A stretch of DNA of 64,000 bases from an uncultured Lachnospiraceae bacterium (GTDB lineage: Bacteria > Bacillota > Clostridia > Lachnospirales > Lachnospiraceae). The position numbers and the translations under genes are program-made. The notes under the pieces are model-generated. The model was given only the letters and a program-made list of their open reading frames with translations. It was not told where the DNA came from and did no database searches. This document shows, in pieces, positions 62,821 to 64,000 of this stretch. The stretch is from assembly GCA_947177165.1 (NCBI GenBank), contig CAMWTP010000004.1, forward strand, positions 1 to 64,000. The letters are read 5' to 3'. Position 1 is the first letter of the stretch, and every line of letters begins with the position of its first letter.

Positions 62821-64000
62821 TTACCCCTTCCCTTGTAACTTCTTGATTTCCAGACTCTCCACAAACGCCTGAAACCTCGTCCTCAACTGCCCTGAACTGC
62901 CCGTCACATACGGCCTGTCTATAGAAAGTGTCGGCACGCCGTATTTCTCCCGCATATTTTTTGACGCGTAGGCGCGCTCATAACCCCAGTAATCGCAGAA
63001 TTTCATCTGCTGGTAAATCACGCCGTCCGCGTGATACTCCTGCACCAGCTGATGCACATAGTCCTGCCGCTCCAAAACCTTCTCCGCATTCATATAGCGC
63101 GGGCATTTACCCATTTTCAGATAGTGCCTGCAAATCTGCGTCAGCACATCTTCCGCGTCATTCAACGCAATCGGGATGCGCTCTGGCAGCGATCCAAAAC
63201 AGAACCGGTCCGCGACAACTCTTGCTCCAGTCTCCTCCATCAATCCAATCAGCCCGGGATCATCAATCTCGGAACCCGCGACAACCACCTTCACGCGAAA
63301 TGCCGGTTTCCCATCGGGCTGCCTTGTCTTTAACTCCTCCGCGACCGATATGAGTTTCTCCATCAACAGCTCCTTGGGACAGCAGTATGTGGCAGTGCAT
63401 AGGACAGCAAATTCATAGCCCGTGATGCGCGGATTCTCCTCCTTGCGGTACTCTGATATCTCCTGCAAAATGCGGCAGATCTGATTGTGCTGTTCCACTG
63501 CTTTCCGAAGGTTCTCCTCTGAAATGTCAACTCCAAGCTTTTCCTGCAGCGGGTTTAACACATGCGCCTTCATCTGCCTCACGTAATGGCGGAGCGCAGT
63601 GTCATCTGATTTCATGGGTGCATCACAGTAGGACACGAAAAAACCTTCTTTTTCGATACAGTTTAAGTGCTCAATATTCTCCACACACCGGTTCATCTGC
63701 GAGCAGGCATCCGGTGCGATGATGCAGTCAAGGAATTGATAACCGCCCTCAACCGCACGCTCGAGAATCGCGCGGCAGCACTCGCACAGGAGGCTTGACA
63801 TATAGTATGTACCGATATCAATCGAGCCTGTGCGCGGCGCCCGGAGTCGCACCGAAAAGCACCCCGGCAGATTCAGCAGCGGCTCTGGTATCAGCGAGCA
63901 GACGCTTCCAACCGGGTGCAGACCTCTCGCCACGCCCTCGCGCACCAGGTCATTGTTTGCTTCCTCCAGCAGTTTTTCAAAATAATATAGTTGTGATAAA
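62821..64000 (-). CDS. 2-hydroxyacyl-CoA dehydratase family protein (partial, start outside window)
   Basis: The frame stays open to the right edge, so at least 393 residues are present and the start lies beyond 64000. Family features: REGVARGLHPVGSVCSLIPE, CIIAPDACSQMNRCVENIEH, and the C-terminal VIYQQMKFCDYWGYERA, matching the QxKFCD motif around a cluster-binding cysteine. Together with the 512-residue protein and the activator it makes a complete dehydratase set. A GTG at 63945 is inside conserved sequence and unlikely to be the start. Confidence 0.88.
   Translation of the reverse strand, partial: LSQLYYFEKLLEEANNDLVREGVARGLHPVGSVCSLIPEPLLNLPGCFSVRLRAPRTGSIDIGTYYMSSLLCECCRAILERAVEGGYQFLDCIIAPDACSQMNRCVENIEHLNCIEKEGFFVSYCDAPMKSDDTALRHYVRQMKAHVLNPLQEKLGVDISEENLRKAVEQHNQICRILQEISEYRKEENPRITGYEFAVLCTATYCCPKELLMEKLISVAEELKTRQPDGKPAFRVKVVVAGSEIDDPGLIGLMEETGARVVADRFCFGSLPERIPIALNDAEDVLTQICRHYLKMGKCPRYMNAEKVLERQDYVHQLVQEYHADGVIYQQMKFCDYWGYERAYASKNMREKYGVPTLSIDRPYVTGSSGQLRTRFQAFVESLEIKKLQGKG

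Noticed and set aside
1..64000. tRNA, rRNA genes, insertion sequences, prophage or replication origin
   Set aside because: No tRNA- or rRNA-like sequence, transposase, integrase or DnaA-box cluster was recognised by eye; small RNA genes could still be missed without a covariance search.

Overview
The window looks like a chromosomal segment of an anaerobic Firmicute of the Lachnospiraceae (Clostridium cluster XIVa) type. The grounds are the gene set (nifR3/dusB-greA-lysS, trkH-trkA, dnaE-pfkA, S-box metK, a 2-hydroxyacyl-CoA dehydratase operon), strong AGGAGG-type ribosome binding sites, and many short membrane or coiled-coil proteins typical of that family. This is inference from protein resemblance; no rRNA or tRNA gene is visible. 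Almost all genes lie on the minus strand.

1-22.7 kb is mostly core: the start of a collagen-like protein (cut by the left edge), lysS, greA, a lipoprotein, dusB, coaX, birA, argF, an SH3/SleB-type cell-wall hydrolase, proC, an SpoU methyltransferase, trkA/trkH, an orphan DUF4179-like ectodomain, pfkA, dnaE, and small membrane and acetyltransferase genes. 22.7-29.7 kb is accessory: an AAA ATPase fused to an MreB-like segment, a decayed ATPase pseudogene, a NADAR protein facing a Nudix hydrolase, a complete type III toxin-antitoxin locus (ToxN-like endoribonuclease with promoter, three RNA repeats and terminator), a nucleotidyltransferase and a membrane-anchored GH25 lysozyme. 29.8-36.1 kb is a two-component/ABC-transporter module: response regulator, lipoprotein, histidine kinase, ATPase and FtsX-type permease.

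36.2-40.1 kb is the most intriguing locus. It holds a radical SAM/SPASM peptide maturase with its own strong promoter, a possible short precursor peptide, a 16-bp perfect inverted repeat beside the -35 box, a 51-residue secreted-type peptide, and a large regulator with two HTH domains and TPR-like helices that meets the peptide gene tail to tail. I read this as a candidate peptide-pheromone (RRNPP-like) system linked to a peptide-modifying enzyme.

40.3-51.6 kb returns to core functions: metK under an S-box riboswitch, murA, an M23/LysM/G5 peptidase, a cupin regulator, a flavin reductase, a small alarmone synthetase, hemolysin III and an ABC exporter. 51.8-57.3 kb is an Agr-like LytTR/GHKL two-component pair followed by four uncharacterised proteins without signal peptides, ending in a perfect terminator. 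57.4-64 kb holds a carD-family gene behind a possible attenuator, a cysteine-motif protein, a DUF3829-like lipoprotein, and a 2-hydroxyacyl-CoA dehydratase operon whose activator gene ends in an 18-bp tandem repeat that copies its own stop codon.
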